A stretch of 64,000 bases of DNA from Roseomonas sp. CECT 9278 (GCF_918698155.1 NZ_CAKKLX010000007.1:111388-175387), one strand, 5' to 3'; counted from the first letter of the stretch, positions 53,396-62,946 are shown. Translations and numbers: made by a program. Notes: a model not told the origin generated them from the letters alone.

Positions 53396-54571
53396 TCAGC
53401 CCGGCCGCAGCGCCTGCGCCAGGCGCGTGCAGGCGGTGCGCAGGCGGTCCTCGCTCTGCGCGAAGCACAGGCGCAGATGGCCCTCCCCGCCCGCGCCGAA
53501 GGCCGCGCCGGGGGCCAGGCCGACGCCCGCCGACCGCAGCAGGGATGTCGCCAGCGCGACGCTGTCGGTGCAGCCCGCCACGCGCAGGAACAGGTACATC
53601 GCGCCATCCGGCCGCGGCGCGGTCACGCCCGGCACGGCGGACAGGATGGCATGCGCCAGGTCCCGCGCCGCCCGGTAGCGCGCCTGCGTCTGCGCCACGA
53701 AGCCATCGCCCTGGTCCAGCGCCACGACACCCGCATGCTGCACGAAGGTGGGGGCCGAGGACATGTTGAACTCGTTCAGCTTGGCGATCGCGTCCATCAG
53801 CGCCGGCGGGGCGACGATCCAGCCCAGCCGCCAGCCGGTCATCGACCACGACTTGCTGAAGGAATTGACCGACACCACCCGGTCCTGGTCGGTCGCGATC
53901 GACAGGAAGGACGGCGCGGCATCGCCGGCGAAATACAGGCGTTCATAGACGTCATCGGCCAGGATCCAGGTGCCGGTGCGCCGGCAATGATCGAGGATGA
54001 TGCGCTGTTCCTCGGCGGTCAGCGTCCAGCCCGTCGGGTTGCCCGGGCTGTTGAGGAAGACCATGCGCGTGGCCGGCGTGATCGCCACCAGCAGTTCATC
54101 GAGGTCGGCGCGCCAGACGCCGTTTTCGATCCGCAGTTCGACCGGCGCGACCTGCGCGCCCAGCACGCGGGCGATGCCGTCCATGTTCGGCCAGGCCGGC
54201 ATCGGGATGACCACGCGGTCGCCGGGGTCGAGCAGCGCCTGCGCCACCAGCATCAGCGCATTGACGCCGGAGGCGGTGATGGCGACGCGATCCGCGCCCA
54301 CCGGGCGGCCATGGCGCGTGAGGTAGCGCGCCACCGCCTCGCGCAGCGGCGCGATGCCGGCATTGGGGGCGTAGAAGGTCTCCCCGGCATCCAGCGCGGC
54401 CTTGGCGGCGTCGCGGATGAAATCCGGCGTCACCGTGTCGGGCTCGCCGAAGAACAGGCGGATCAGGCCGGGGATGCCGCGCCCGGCCTCCGAGACCTCG
54501 CGGATCAATGATCCCTCGATGGCATCGAGGGCGGGGCGCGGGGCGGGGGCGAAGGGCGTCATGGGGCGCAT
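53396..54571 (-). CDS. PLP-dependent aminotransferase, class I/II
   Basis: This 391-aa fold-type I aminotransferase has the PLP-lysine motif VNSFSKSWSMTGWRLGWIVA, the cofactor-contact regions TASGVNALMLVAQALLDPGD and FLNSPGNPTGW, and the aspartate of ILADDVYERLYF. The carboxylate-binding arginine is in EGHLRLCFAQS. It resembles aspartate/aromatic-type transaminases, but the substrate is not determinable. ATG 54562 is an alternative start; neither has a strong ribosome site. It is divergent from the ureohydrolase gene with about 60 bp between, suggesting shared regulation of an amino acid or amine pathway. Confidence 0.92.
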   Translation of the reverse strand: MRPMTPFAPAPRPALDAIEGSLIREVSEAGRGIPGLIRLFFGEPDTVTPDFIRDAAKAALDAGETFYAPNAGIAPLREAVARYLTRHGRPVGADRVAITASGVNALMLVAQALLDPGDRVVIPMPAWPNMDGIARVLGAQVAPVELRIENGVWRADLDELLVAITPATRMVFLNSPGNPTGWTLTAEEQRIILDHCRRTGTWILADDVYERLYFAGDAAPSFLSIATDQDRVVSVNSFSKSWSMTGWRLGWIVAPPALMDAIAKLNEFNMSSAPTFVQHAGVVALDQGDGFVAQTQARYRAARDLAHAILSAVPGVTAPRPDGAMYLFLRVAGCTDSVALATSLLRSAGVGLAPGAAFGAGGEGHLRLCFAQSEDRLRTACTRLAQALRPG

Positions 54572-54628
54572 CTAGCCGGCGCAGAGCCCGCTGGACAGGC
54601 CGCCCCGCCGGCGGGCATGGAGCGCGCC

Positions 54629-55525
54629 ATGAACACGCCCATCACCTTCGCCGCCCCCCATGCCTTCCTCGGTGCGCGGGCGGGCGACCGCGGCGCGGCG
54701 GTCTGCGTCGCCGGCATCCCGCTGGATATCGGCACCACCAACCGCGCCGGCACGCGCGACGGCCCGCGCGCCATCCGCGCCGCGGCGCGCATGCTGACTG
54801 ACGGGCGCCACCCGGTCACCGGCGTCGACCCCGCCGGGCTCGACCTGTCGGACCTCGGCGAATTCGAGATCGCGCTGGGCGACATCCCGGCCAGCCTGGC
54901 GCGCATCGAGGCGCAGGCCGCCGGGCTGAACCACCTGCTGGCCTTCGGCGGCGAACACGGCGTGACCCTGCCGCTGCTGCGCGCCCTGGTGAAGCGCATC
55001 GGCCAGCCGGTCGGCCTGGTGCATATCGACGCGCATCTGGACACGTCGGAGGACAATTTCGGCCAGTCCTTCGCGCATGGTTCGGTGTTCTGGCACGCCA
55101 TCACCGAGGGCCTCGTGGCGCCGAAGCGCATGATCCAGATCGGCATCCGCGCGCCCGCCTGGCCCGAGATGTTCGACTGGACGCGCGGCCAGGGGGTGAC
55201 GATCGTGCCGGCGCAGGACGTGCACGAGAGCACGCCGGCCGCCATCGCCGCGCAGGTGCGCGCGGTGGTGGGCGACGGGCCGGCCTACCTGTCCTTCGAC
55301 ATCGACGGGCTCGACCCCGCCTTCGCGCCGGGCACCGGCACGCCGGAGGTCGGCGGGCTGGCGACCTGGCAGGCGCAGGGCATCCTGCGGCGCCTGGCCG
55401 GCATCGACTTCCGCGGTGCCGATGTGGTCGAGGTCGCGCCGGCCTATGACGTGGCCGAGATCACCGCGCTGGCGGCGGCGACGATGGGGTGGGAATACCT
55501 GGCGCTGCTCGCGGCACGGGGTTGA
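54629..55525 (+). CDS. Agmatinase/arginase-family ureohydrolase
   Basis: This 298-aa binuclear manganese hydrolase has the metal ligand motifs FGGEHGVTLPLL, LVHIDAHLDTSED and LSFDIDGLDPAFAPGTGTPE. The early segment GIPLDIGTTNRAGTRDGPRA is typical of agmatinase-like members. It releases urea from a guanidino compound (agmatine, guanidinobutyrate or a related substrate). The start at 54629 has GGAG seven bases upstream; ATG 54617 is less likely. It is divergent from the aminotransferase, which could act on the resulting amine or amino acid. Confidence 0.92.
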   Translation: MNTPITFAAPHAFLGARAGDRGAAVCVAGIPLDIGTTNRAGTRDGPRAIRAAARMLTDGRHPVTGVDPAGLDLSDLGEFEIALGDIPASLARIEAQAAGLNHLLAFGGEHGVTLPLLRALVKRIGQPVGLVHIDAHLDTSEDNFGQSFAHGSVFWHAITEGLVAPKRMIQIGIRAPAWPEMFDWTRGQGVTIVPAQDVHESTPAAIAAQVRAVVGDGPAYLSFDIDGLDPAFAPGTGTPEVGGLATWQAQGILRRLAGIDFRGADVVEVAPAYDVAEITALAAATMGWEYLALLAARG

Positions 55526-55787
55526 GGGCAGGCCAACCGCCGGCCAGGCCGATCTGTGCAGGCCGGTTCACGATGCGGCCATGGCTGGCGCCGCGGCTGG
55601 CGCATGGGCGCCGGGCACACTGCCGCCGTTGGCGCGCTACGGGCCCACGGACGGCCAGCGGCGCCTGCCATCGCCTGGCCGTACCGCCACCACAGGCCGC
55701 CCGCGCCGCGCGAACGACGCCGCCATCGGAATGCCATCGGCACGCCGTGCGTTACCGGCGCATGAGGCGTCGATCGAGGAACCGGGC

Positions 55788-56252
55788 GTGAAGGCGATCA
55801 TCCTGCTTGTCGCGATGCTGCTGGCGCTGCCCGCGCAGGCTGCCGACCCGGCGCTGCAACAGGCCATGCTGGCGGAGGTCAATGCCATCCGCGCCCGCGC
55901 CGGCCGCGCGCCGCTGACGCTCGATGCGCGACTGTCGCGCGCGGCGCTGGCGCATGCCATCGACATGCTGCGGCGCGACCAGCTGACGCATCGCGGCGGC
56001 GACGGATCCGACCCGGCGGCGCGCGTGACGCGGGCGGGCTATGCCTGGCGCAGCACGCGGGAGAATGTCGGCGCCGGCTACCCTGACCTGCGCCAGGCGA
56101 TGGCCGGCTGGATGGGCAGCGCGGGGCATCGCGACAACATCCTGGCCGCCGATGTCACGCAGGTCGGGCTCGGCTTCGCGGCGGGGCCGGGGATGATGGC
56201 GGGCAATATCCCGCGGTATTTCTGGACCATGGTGCTGGCCGCGCCGCGCTGA
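55788..56252 (+). CDS. Secreted CAP-domain (SCP/PR1-like) protein
   Basis: This 154-aa protein has a signal peptide (KAIILLVAMLLALPAQAA) followed by a compact CAP domain: MLAEVNAIRARAGRAPLTLD, ALAHAIDMLRRDQLTHRGGD with a conserved His, RSTRENVGAGYPD (His/Glu cavity) and GWMGSAGHRDNILAADVTQV. Bacterial CAP proteins are exported and of mostly unknown role. The GTG start at 55788 is supported by GAGG and by the signal peptide. The stop codon directly abuts the convergent ELM1-like gene. Confidence 0.9.
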   Translation: MKAIILLVAMLLALPAQAADPALQQAMLAEVNAIRARAGRAPLTLDARLSRAALAHAIDMLRRDQLTHRGGDGSDPAARVTRAGYAWRSTRENVGAGYPDLRQAMAGWMGSAGHRDNILAADVTQVGLGFAAGPGMMAGNIPRYFWTMVLAAPR

Positions 56253-57182
56253 TCAGGCCAGGCCGCGGTCACGGATGGCGGCCACGACGCGCCCGGTCTC
56301 GTCCAGCGCGGCGCGTGCGAAGGGCGCGGGGGCATCGGCCAGCAGCCGCGCCTGGCCGGCGGCCAGCAGGCTGCCGTGCAGGCGCCGGTGCCGCGGCCCC
56401 AGCCCACCCGGATCGGCGATGAACACCGGCACGGCGGTGGCGAGCGATTCCGACAGCATCGAGACGGAATCCCCCGTCACCACCACCGCATCGGCCCAGG
56501 CGAGCATCCCGGCATAGGGGTTCGCCCCGGCATCCCCCCAGCGATGCAGGCGATACGGCACGGGCGCCAGCGCGGCCGCCACGGCGTCCTCGGCCGCGCG
56601 GCCGGTGCGGCGCGACCCGGTGGCCAGCACGCTGCCCGCGAAGCCGGCGACGGAGGCGGCGATGGCGGCGGCGGTGGCGGGCGCCATGCCCTCGGCGCGC
56701 GGCGGGCCGCCCAGCAGCAAGGCCACGCGCGGGCGGGGCTGATCGGCGAAGGTGGAGAATTCCGCCCGCGCGGCAGCCAGGCGGGTGGGCGACATGCGGT
56801 GCGTGGCGCCCAGGATGGGCAGGATGTTCGCCGCCGCCGGCGGGGTGTCGTGGCGCCCGGCGACCAGCAGGTCGAAGCGCGCCTCGCCGAAGCGCGGGCG
56901 CATGCAGTGGACGGTGCGCACGCCGCGCGCGGCCAGCCACAGGGCCACCGGGGCGGAGCGCCGGCCGGCCGAGACCACCAGTTCCGGCCATGGCCCCGCA
57001 AAGGCCGCGCGCGCCGCCGGCGCCAGCCCCGCCAGCGTGCCCCAGCGCAATGGCAGGCGCGCCAGCGGCCCCCATGCCAGCGGCACCGTGCGGAAGGGCT
57101 CGCCCAGCCGTTCGGCGATGCCCAGCGCCTGCGCCGCCGTGCCCGCCCGCGGGTCGGCCAGCACCCAGACCCGTTCCGTCAT
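56253..57182 (-). CDS. ELM1/GtrOC1-family protein
   Basis: This 309-aa protein resembles the bacterial relatives of the plant mitochondrial-fission factor ELM1, which look like GT-B glycosyltransferase folds. It starts [20 protein letters not shown], contains [51 protein letters not shown] and the donor-site-like [20 protein letters not shown], which matches the conserved T-x-D-S-V/I-S-M-x-x-E region. The activity is unproven; a sugar-nucleotide-dependent envelope role is suspected. It is divergent from pyrE by 63 bp. Confidence 0.88.
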   Translation of the reverse strand: MTERVWVLADPRAGTAAQALGIAERLGEPFRTVPLAWGPLARLPLRWGTLAGLAPAARAAFAGPWPELVVSAGRRSAPVALWLAARGVRTVHCMRPRFGEARFDLLVAGRHDTPPAAANILPILGATHRMSPTRLAAARAEFSTFADQPRPRVALLLGGPPRAEGMAPATAAAIAASVAGFAGSVLATGSRRTGRAAEDAVAAALAPVPYRLHRWGDAGANPYAGMLAWADAVVVTGDSVSMLSESLATAVPVFIADPGGLGPRHRRLHGSLLAAGQARLLADAPAPFARAALDETGRVVAAIRDRGLA

Positions 57183-57245
57183 GGACGCGGCGCGCCCCGC
57201 CGATTACGACGGTGCGACACAGGACCACCACCAGGACGAACCGCC

Positions 57246-57959
57246 ATGACCGCGCTGCACGCCTCCGACTGGGACCGCGACGCCGCCTTGACCACCGCGC
57301 GCATCCTGCTCGAGATCAAGGCCGTGAACTTCCGGCCCGAGGAGCCCTATACCTTCACCAGCGGCTGGGCCTCGCCGGTCTATATCGACTGCCGGAAGAT
57401 CATCTCCTTCCCGCGCGCGCGCAACCGCATCATGGAACTGGGCGTCGAGAAGATCGGCCGGCATGTCGGCTACGAATCGATCGACGTGGTGGTGGGCGGC
57501 GAGACGGCCGGCATTCCCTTCGGTGCCTGGATCGCCGACCGGATGATGGCGCCGATGGCCTATGTGCGGAAGAAGCCGAAGGGGTTCGGCCGCAACGCGC
57601 TGATCGAGGGCGAGGTGCCGGTCGGCCAGCGCACGCTGCTGGTCGAAGACCTGACGACGGATGGTGGTTCAAAGATCCGCTTCGCCAATGCGCTGCGCGA
57701 GGCCGGGGCGGTCTGCGACCATACCTTCGTGGTGTTCTACTACGGCGTCTTCCCGGGGTCCTTCGAGAAGCTGAAGGAGATGGGGCTGAACCTGCATCAT
57801 TTGTGCACCTGGTGGGACGTGCTCGAAGTGTGCCGGGAGAAGCCGTATTTCTCCGACGCCGCGCTGAAGGAAGTGCGGAAGTTCCTGGAGAACCCGGTGG
57901 CGTGGTCGGTGGCGCATGGGGGCGTGGGGGAGGCGCGGGCGAAGGAGGGGGCGGAGTAG
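57246..57959 (+). CDS. pyrE: Orotate phosphoribosyltransferase
   Basis: This 237-aa PRTase makes OMP from orotate and PRPP in pyrimidine biosynthesis. The PRPP motif is [20 protein letters not shown]. The catalytic-loop lysines are in [12 protein letters not shown], and the N-terminal region [20 protein letters not shown] binds orotate. The C-terminal helix extension ([20 protein letters not shown]) is of the alphaproteobacterial long form. The start at 57246 follows an AGGA about ten bases upstream; longer frames upstream are shadows of the ELM1-like gene. Confidence 0.96.
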   Translation: MTALHASDWDRDAALTTARILLEIKAVNFRPEEPYTFTSGWASPVYIDCRKIISFPRARNRIMELGVEKIGRHVGYESIDVVVGGETAGIPFGAWIADRMMAPMAYVRKKPKGFGRNALIEGEVPVGQRTLLVEDLTTDGGSKIRFANALREAGAVCDHTFVVFYYGVFPGSFEKLKEMGLNLHHLCTWWDVLEVCREKPYFSDAALKEVRKFLENPVAWSVAHGGVGEARAKEGAE

Positions 57960-58032
57960 GGCAGCTATGCGGAGCGACCATCGTTCAGACAGCGCGGTCG
58001 GCTACATAACAGCTGACGGAAGTCGCTAGACC

Positions 58033-58737
58033 GTGAGCGGCACCACGCTTCCGTTCAGGCGCGAATGGATGCTCTCGTTGCGTTCGACCTATCGGGTTGT
58101 CGGCGGCGAAGAAGGTGTATCCGCGCTTCAGGCGTTTCCTCGCGAAGTTCCCGATCGCCAATGCGGTCGCGAGAACTGGCATCGAGAGCGTGTCGGCATC
58201 CTGGCCCTGCTAGAGCATTTAGTCATTCACCAGCCGTCACTCTTTCCCGCGATGCTTGTCCGCCAGCAGGCTCCAGACTTCCTATTGTGCTCAGAGAGCG
58301 GGGCATTGACGGTCGCGATCGAGCATACCGAGGTCGGTGCCGAAGACTTCCAACGAACATTGGATCACGAGGCATGTAGCGACCCCTCGGCCATCACACC
58401 GATCGGTGCACGCTATGGTGCCAACGGCGAAATGACCGGCCTCCGCGAATGGAACGGTGATGCCGCTGAGAGGCTGTGGCAGTCGGACGTCCAGGACGCC
58501 TTAATGCGGAAGCGCCCCCAGAAATTCTGGCGTAACGCTGATGCGTCTTGCCCTCGCTGGATCCTAGCCTACGACAATTCTGAAGGCTCGATCTTCGTTA
58601 GTGACGACACTGCCCTTTGCACATTGCGCCAGATAGCAGAACTCTCCGCATCTCGAAGCGACCAGATCAGCGCACTCGCAATGGTGAGGGGTGCTCAGCG
58701 CGTTCTCGTCGAGCATATTGCGGATCGAGCGCGATGA
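58033..58737 (+). CDS. Hypothetical protein, possibly nuclease-like (234 aa)
   Basis: The family is not recognised. The protein is soluble and Trp-rich. The stretch VRQQAPDFLLCSESGALTVA followed by IEHTEVG has the P-D-x(n)-E-x-T layout of a diverged PD-(D/E)XK nuclease fold with the lysine replaced, which is only a suggestion. The gene is less GC-rich than pyrE or the ABC genes and so may be transferred. GTG 58033 is used; ATG 58069 is possible. Its stop overlaps the start of the following binding-protein gene (ATGA), which could be real coupling or the result of an insertion next to that gene. Confidence 0.65.
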   Translation: MSGTTLPFRREWMLSLRSTYRVVGGEEGVSALQAFPREVPDRQCGRENWHRERVGILALLEHLVIHQPSLFPAMLVRQQAPDFLLCSESGALTVAIEHTEVGAEDFQRTLDHEACSDPSAITPIGARYGANGEMTGLREWNGDAAERLWQSDVQDALMRKRPQKFWRNADASCPRWILAYDNSEGSIFVSDDTALCTLRQIAELSASRSDQISALAMVRGAQRVLVEHIADRAR

Positions 58738-60401
58738 GCGTGTTTCGCTGCTTGATGATGTTCTGCGCGTTCGCCGCGGCGACAGTGATGCCCGCTGCGG
58801 CACAGCCCGCGCGCGACACGCTCACCATCGGCCTCACGCAATACCCCTCGACCTTCCACCCCAACATCGAGAACATGGCCGCGAAGTCCTACGTGCTGGG
58901 CTTCGCGCGCCGCCCGCTGACTGCTTACGGCGCCGATTGGCGGCTGGCGTGCCTGTCCTGCGAAACGCTGCCCAGCCTGGAGAACGGCGGCGCGCAACGT
59001 GAAACCACCCCCGACGGCAAGCCCGGCATCCGCGTCACCTACCGCCTGCGCGAGGGCCTGCGCTGGGGCGACGGCACGCCGGTTTCCGCCGAGGACCTCC
59101 GCTTCGCCTGGGAGGCCGGGCGCGACGCCGCCACCGGCTTCGGCCCCGCCGAATTCTACCGCAGCGCCTACGAACTGATCGTTGTGGACCCGCGCACCGT
59201 GACGCTGCGCTTCGACCGCGTGACCTTCGAATACGCCTCGATGGGCGATTTCCAGCCCCTGCCGGCACACATCGAGCGCGCACGCTGGCAGGCCGACCCG
59301 CGCGCCTATCGCACCCGCACCGCCTACGACACCGAGACCACCAACCCCGCGCTGTGGAACGGCCCCTATCGCATCACCGGCGTGCAGCCCGGCGCCTCCG
59401 TCACGCTGGACCGCAACCCGGCCTGGTCCGGCACCGTGCCGCACTTCCGGCGCATCACCATCCGCACGGTCGAGAACACGCCGGCGCTGGAGGCGCAGCT
59501 GCTCGCCGGCCAGGTGGACATGATCGCGGGCGAGCTCGGCCTGCCGATCGAACAGGCCATTGCGCTGGAACGGCGCACCGGCAACCGCTTCCGCTTCACC
59601 TACCAGCCTGGCCTGATCTACGAGCACATGGATCTGCGCCACGACCATGTCGCGCTGTCGGACCGCCGCGTGCGCGTGGCACTGCTGCTCGCGACCGACC
59701 GCGCGACCATCACCGAGCGCCTGTTCGGTGGCCGCCAGCCGGTGGCGCATACATCGGTGAATCCGCTCGACCCGATGCACGACCCGGACGTGCTGCGCCA
59801 CCCCTTCGACCTCGCCCGCGCGCGTGCCTTGCTCGACGAGGCCGGCTGGACCCCCGGCCCCGACGGCATCCGCCGCAACGCTGCCGGCGAGCGCCTGTCG
59901 CTGGAATTCATGACCACCGCCGGCAACCGCGCGCGTGAACAGGTGCAGCAGGTGCTGCAAGGGATGTGGCGCGCCGCGGGCATCGAGGCGCGCATCCGCA
60001 ACGAACCCCCGCGCGTGTTCTTCGCCGAGACCCTGTCGCGCCGCCGCTTCCAGGGACTCGCGTTGTTCGCCTGGATCAGCGCGCCGGAATCCGTGCCGCG
60101 GTCGTCGCTGCACTCGGATGAAATCCCGCGCGAGGAGCGCAACTGGTCCGGCCAGAACTACGGCGGCTTCCGCAATGCCGAGATGGATGTGCTGACCCAC
60201 ACCATCCCCGAACAGCTCGACGCAGCACGGCGCCGCGAGATGTGGCGCCGCCTGCAGGCGATCTACGCCGAGGAACTGCCCTCCATCCCGCTGTGGTTCC
60301 GTGCGGACGCGCATGTCTGGCCGCAATGGCTCGATGGCGTGCGCCCGACCGGGCACCTCAACGCCTCGCCGCTCTGGGCGGAGGAATGGCGGGTGCGCTG
60401 A
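58734..60401 (+). CDS. Peptide-type ABC transporter substrate-binding protein
   Basis: This 555-aa extracellular solute-binding protein family 5 (DppA/OppA-like) member has a signal peptide (SVFRCLMMFCAFAAATVMPA, then AAAQPARD). The mature N-terminus is TLTIGLTQYPSTFHPNIENM. Family segments include LREGLRWGDGTPVSAEDLRF and VRVALLLATDRATITERLFG. The C-terminal part NYGGFRNAEMDVLTHTIPEQ is also typical. The ligand is probably a peptide or opine-like compound but is not known. It is followed by a VOC protein via a TGATG overlap and by two permeases. Confidence 0.92.
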   Translation: MSVFRCLMMFCAFAAATVMPAAAQPARDTLTIGLTQYPSTFHPNIENMAAKSYVLGFARRPLTAYGADWRLACLSCETLPSLENGGAQRETTPDGKPGIRVTYRLREGLRWGDGTPVSAEDLRFAWEAGRDAATGFGPAEFYRSAYELIVVDPRTVTLRFDRVTFEYASMGDFQPLPAHIERARWQADPRAYRTRTAYDTETTNPALWNGPYRITGVQPGASVTLDRNPAWSGTVPHFRRITIRTVENTPALEAQLLAGQVDMIAGELGLPIEQAIALERRTGNRFRFTYQPGLIYEHMDLRHDHVALSDRRVRVALLLATDRATITERLFGGRQPVAHTSVNPLDPMHDPDVLRHPFDLARARALLDEAGWTPGPDGIRRNAAGERLSLEFMTTAGNRAREQVQQVLQGMWRAAGIEARIRNEPPRVFFAETLSRRRFQGLALFAWISAPESVPRSSLHSDEIPREERNWSGQNYGGFRNAEMDVLTHTIPEQLDAARRREMWRRLQAIYAEELPSIPLWFRADAHVWPQWLDGVRPTGHLNASPLWAEEWRVR

Positions 60402-60790
60402 TGCTCGACCATGTCTCCATCACCGTGAGCGACCTGGCGCGCGCGGCACGCTTCTACGATTCGGTGATGGCGGCGCTGCGCGTGCCCTGCGTGTGGCGCG
60501 AACCCGACGCCATCGGGTACGGCACACGCAACAGCGCCGAGGACGACAGCCACACCTACCTGACCATCCGTGCGACCGGAGCGCCGATCCACGCCGACCG
60601 CCGCCACTGGTGCTTCCGCGCGCCGGACCGCGCGGCGGTGGATGCCTTCCATACGACAGGCCTCGCGCATGGTGGCGCAGATGACGGCGCGCCGGGGCTT
60701 CGGGCGCACTACCACAACCACTACTACGCGGCGTTCCTGTGCGATCCGGATGGCAATCGAATTGAGGCCGTCTATCATCGTGCGCGATGA
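60401..60790 (+). CDS. VOC-family (glyoxalase/bleomycin-resistance fold) protein
   Basis: This 129-aa vicinal-oxygen-chelate protein starts MLDHVSITVSDLARAARFYD. Metal-ligand positions are His4, a central histidine region (RRHWCFRAPDRAAVDAFHTT) and the C-terminal glutamate of DPDGNRIEAVYHRA. Such small VOC proteins are dioxygenase-, isomerase- or lyase-like and cannot be assigned by sequence. The ATG at 60401 shares its A with the preceding stop (TGATG), so it is translated with the binding protein, unusual for a VOC enzyme. Confidence 0.9.
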   Translation: MLDHVSITVSDLARAARFYDSVMAALRVPCVWREPDAIGYGTRNSAEDDSHTYLTIRATGAPIHADRRHWCFRAPDRAAVDAFHTTGLAHGGADDGAPGLRAHYHNHYYAAFLCDPDGNRIEAVYHRAR

Positions 60791-60860
60791 CACGCATCGA
60801 GCCATCGCCGCGTGAATCGCGCCGGCGGACCGGGACCCGCGGATCGATAGGAACGCGCCG

Positions 60861-61184
60861 GTGACGTTCTTCTTCGGCTATGTCCTCGCGAACATGCTGC
60901 TGCAGGCAGTGTTTGGCTTTCTTGTCACGCTTCATGTCTGGCGCCGCACTGACCGATCCGTCCCCGTCATCGAATTCGCGTCGGTTGCCAGCAACCCGAT
61001 TTCGCGAATTTGGAGCGGCGCATATCAGTGGCCCGGAACTTTCGATCCGGCAGTGGCCAATTCTTGGCGGCAACTGACCGTGGAGACGCACATGAAGATG
61101 CTGGCATGTGCGGCTCTCCATCTTCTGGCCGCTTCGGGCGGCTGGATGATCCTCGGATGGGTCATCCAGCCAGCGACGCCATGA
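60861..61184 (+). CDS. Small membrane protein of the ABC operon (107 aa)
   Basis: The family is not recognised. There are two hydrophobic segments, FFFGYVLANMLLQAVFGFLV at the N-terminus and MLACAALHLLAASGGWMILG at the C-terminus, with a polar loop between. The gene starts at GTG 60861 with AGGA about ten bases upstream, and its stop overlaps the DppB-like permease start (ATGA), which supports it being real and part of the operon. It is lower in GC than the flanking permease genes. Confidence 0.65.
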   Translation: MTFFFGYVLANMLLQAVFGFLVTLHVWRRTDRSVPVIEFASVASNPISRIWSGAYQWPGTFDPAVANSWRQLTVETHMKMLACAALHLLAASGGWMILGWVIQPATP

Positions 61185-62113
61185 CCCGCATCCTCGCCAC
61201 CCGCCTCGCGCAGATCGCGGTGACGCTGGCCATCCTTTCCTTCTGCGCCTTCGCGCTCATCGCGCTGATGCCCGGCGACCCGATCGAGGTCGCCATCGCC
61301 GGCGACCCGCGCCTGACCAGCGAGGACGCCGCGCGGATGCGCGCGCTGCACGGCCTGGATCGCCCCTTCCCGGAACGCTACCTGGCCTGGGCCTCCGGCC
61401 TGGTCCGGGGCGAGTTCGGCTATTCGCGCCTGTTCGCCCAGCCGGTCGCATCGCTGCTCGGCCCGGCGCTGCTCTCCACGCTGGCGCTCGCCGGCTCCGC
61501 GCTGCTGATCGCGCTGACGCTTGGCGTGGCGCTGGGCGCCCTCGCCGCCTCGCGCCCGCGCGCAGCACCCGGCGTCGACGCCATCGCCGTCATGGGCCAG
61601 GCGATGCCGACCTTCTGGCTCGGCATCCTGCTCATCATCCTGTTTGCCGTGACGCTCGGCTGGCTGCCGGCGGGTGGCGCGCCCGAGGCTGGCGCCGGGC
61701 TGGCCTACCTGGTGCTGCCGGTCGCCACCCTCGCCGTCGCGCACCTTGCCGCCTATGCGCGCCATTCGGCGGCAAGCCTGGAAGCAACGCTGACCGAGCC
61801 CTGGATCCGCACGGCGCGCGCGCGTGGTGCGTCTGAAGCGCGCGTGCTGGTCCGCCACGCCTTCCCCAACGCCGCCCTGCCGGTGCTTCAGATCGCCGCA
61901 CTCGATGTCGGCGCGCTGGCCGGTGGCGCGCTGGTCACCGAGACGGTCTTCGCGCGCCCGGGCATGGGCAAGCTGCTCTACGACGCGGTGATGGGCAACG
62001 ACACCAACCTGGCACTGGTCGCGCTGCTGCTGGTGGCGCTGACCACCATGCTCGCCACGCTCGGCGCCGATCTCGCGCAGCGCGCGCTCGACCCGCGGCT
62101 GCGCGAGCGATGA
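61181..62113 (+). CDS. Peptide-type ABC transporter permease (DppB-like)
   Basis: This 310-aa inner-membrane permease begins MTRILATRLAQIAVTLAILS, with the DppB N-terminal signature R-x-x-x-x-x-P/T and the loop MPGDPIEVAIAGDPRLTSED. It has about six helices and the EAA-type cytoplasmic loop LTEPWIRTARARGASEARVL followed by HAFPNAALPVLQI. It pairs with the next gene, which overlaps by ATGA. Start 61181 overlaps the small membrane protein. Confidence 0.92.
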   Translation: MTRILATRLAQIAVTLAILSFCAFALIALMPGDPIEVAIAGDPRLTSEDAARMRALHGLDRPFPERYLAWASGLVRGEFGYSRLFAQPVASLLGPALLSTLALAGSALLIALTLGVALGALAASRPRAAPGVDAIAVMGQAMPTFWLGILLIILFAVTLGWLPAGGAPEAGAGLAYLVLPVATLAVAHLAAYARHSAASLEATLTEPWIRTARARGASEARVLVRHAFPNAALPVLQIAALDVGALAGGALVTETVFARPGMGKLLYDAVMGNDTNLALVALLLVALTTMLATLGADLAQRALDPRLRER

Positions 62114-62946
62114 CGCGCCTGCATCTGGGCTTGGCACTGCTCGGCACGCTGGCACTGGGCGCCATCGCCGCACCCTTCGTCGCCGCCACGCTCGGCCACG
62201 ACCCCTTCGCACCCGACCTCATGGCGCGCTTCGAACCGCCATCTTCCACGCATCCGCTCGGCACCGACGATCTCGGGCGGGATATCCTGTTGCGGCTGCT
62301 CTACGGGGCGCGTGTCTCGCTCGCGGTGGGGCTCGCGGCGGCGCTGGCGGCCACGCTGATCGGCACCACCGCCGGGCTGCTCGCCGCCTGGCGCGGCGGC
62401 GCGGCCGATGCGCTCATCATGCGCCTGGCCGACTTCATGCTCGCCTTGCCCGCCCTGCCGCTGCTGGTGCTGCTGGCGGCCGCCGACCCGTCGCGCCTCG
62501 GCCTGCCGGCCCGCGGCGAGGCCGCCGGCGACGTGCTGCGGATCGTCGTCATCCTCGCGGTCTTCGGCTGGGTGGGCGTCGCACGCCTCGCCCGCGCGGC
62601 CGCGCTCGCGACCCTCTCGCGCGACCATGTGCGCGCCGCGCGCGCGCTGGGCGCATCGGAAGCCCGCATCCTGCGCCGCCATGTGCTGCCGGCGTTGGTC
62701 CCGCCCATCGCCGTCGCGACCGCGCTGGCCGTCGCCGGCGCCATCCTGGCGGAATCCACCCTGTCCTTCCTCGGCCTTGGCATCTCCCCGCCGGCGCCCT
62801 CCTGGGGGAACATGCTGGCCAATGCGCAGGAGCTGGTCTTCTCCGCCCCCTGGGCCGCGGTCTGGCCGGGCCTCGCCATCATGGCGACGGTCGCCGGCTG
62901 CACCCTCGTCGCGGATGGTGTGCGCCGGCGGGGCCACGGGCTATAG
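62110..62946 (+). CDS. Peptide-type ABC transporter permease (DppC-like)
   Basis: This 278-aa permease has the DppC/OppC periplasmic signature SSTHPLGTDDLGRDILLRLL near the N-terminus and the EAA loop SRDHVRAARALGASEARILR, followed by HVLPALVPPIAVATA and the terminal LSFLGLGISPPAPSWGNML. The two ATPases (DppD/DppF-type) expected to drive it are not found downstream in the window. They may be encoded elsewhere. Confidence 0.93.
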   Translation: MTRLHLGLALLGTLALGAIAAPFVAATLGHDPFAPDLMARFEPPSSTHPLGTDDLGRDILLRLLYGARVSLAVGLAAALAATLIGTTAGLLAAWRGGAADALIMRLADFMLALPALPLLVLLAAADPSRLGLPARGEAAGDVLRIVVILAVFGWVGVARLARAAALATLSRDHVRAARALGASEARILRRHVLPALVPPIAVATALAVAGAILAESTLSFLGLGISPPAPSWGNMLANAQELVFSAPWAAVWPGLAIMATVAGCTLVADGVRRRGHGL

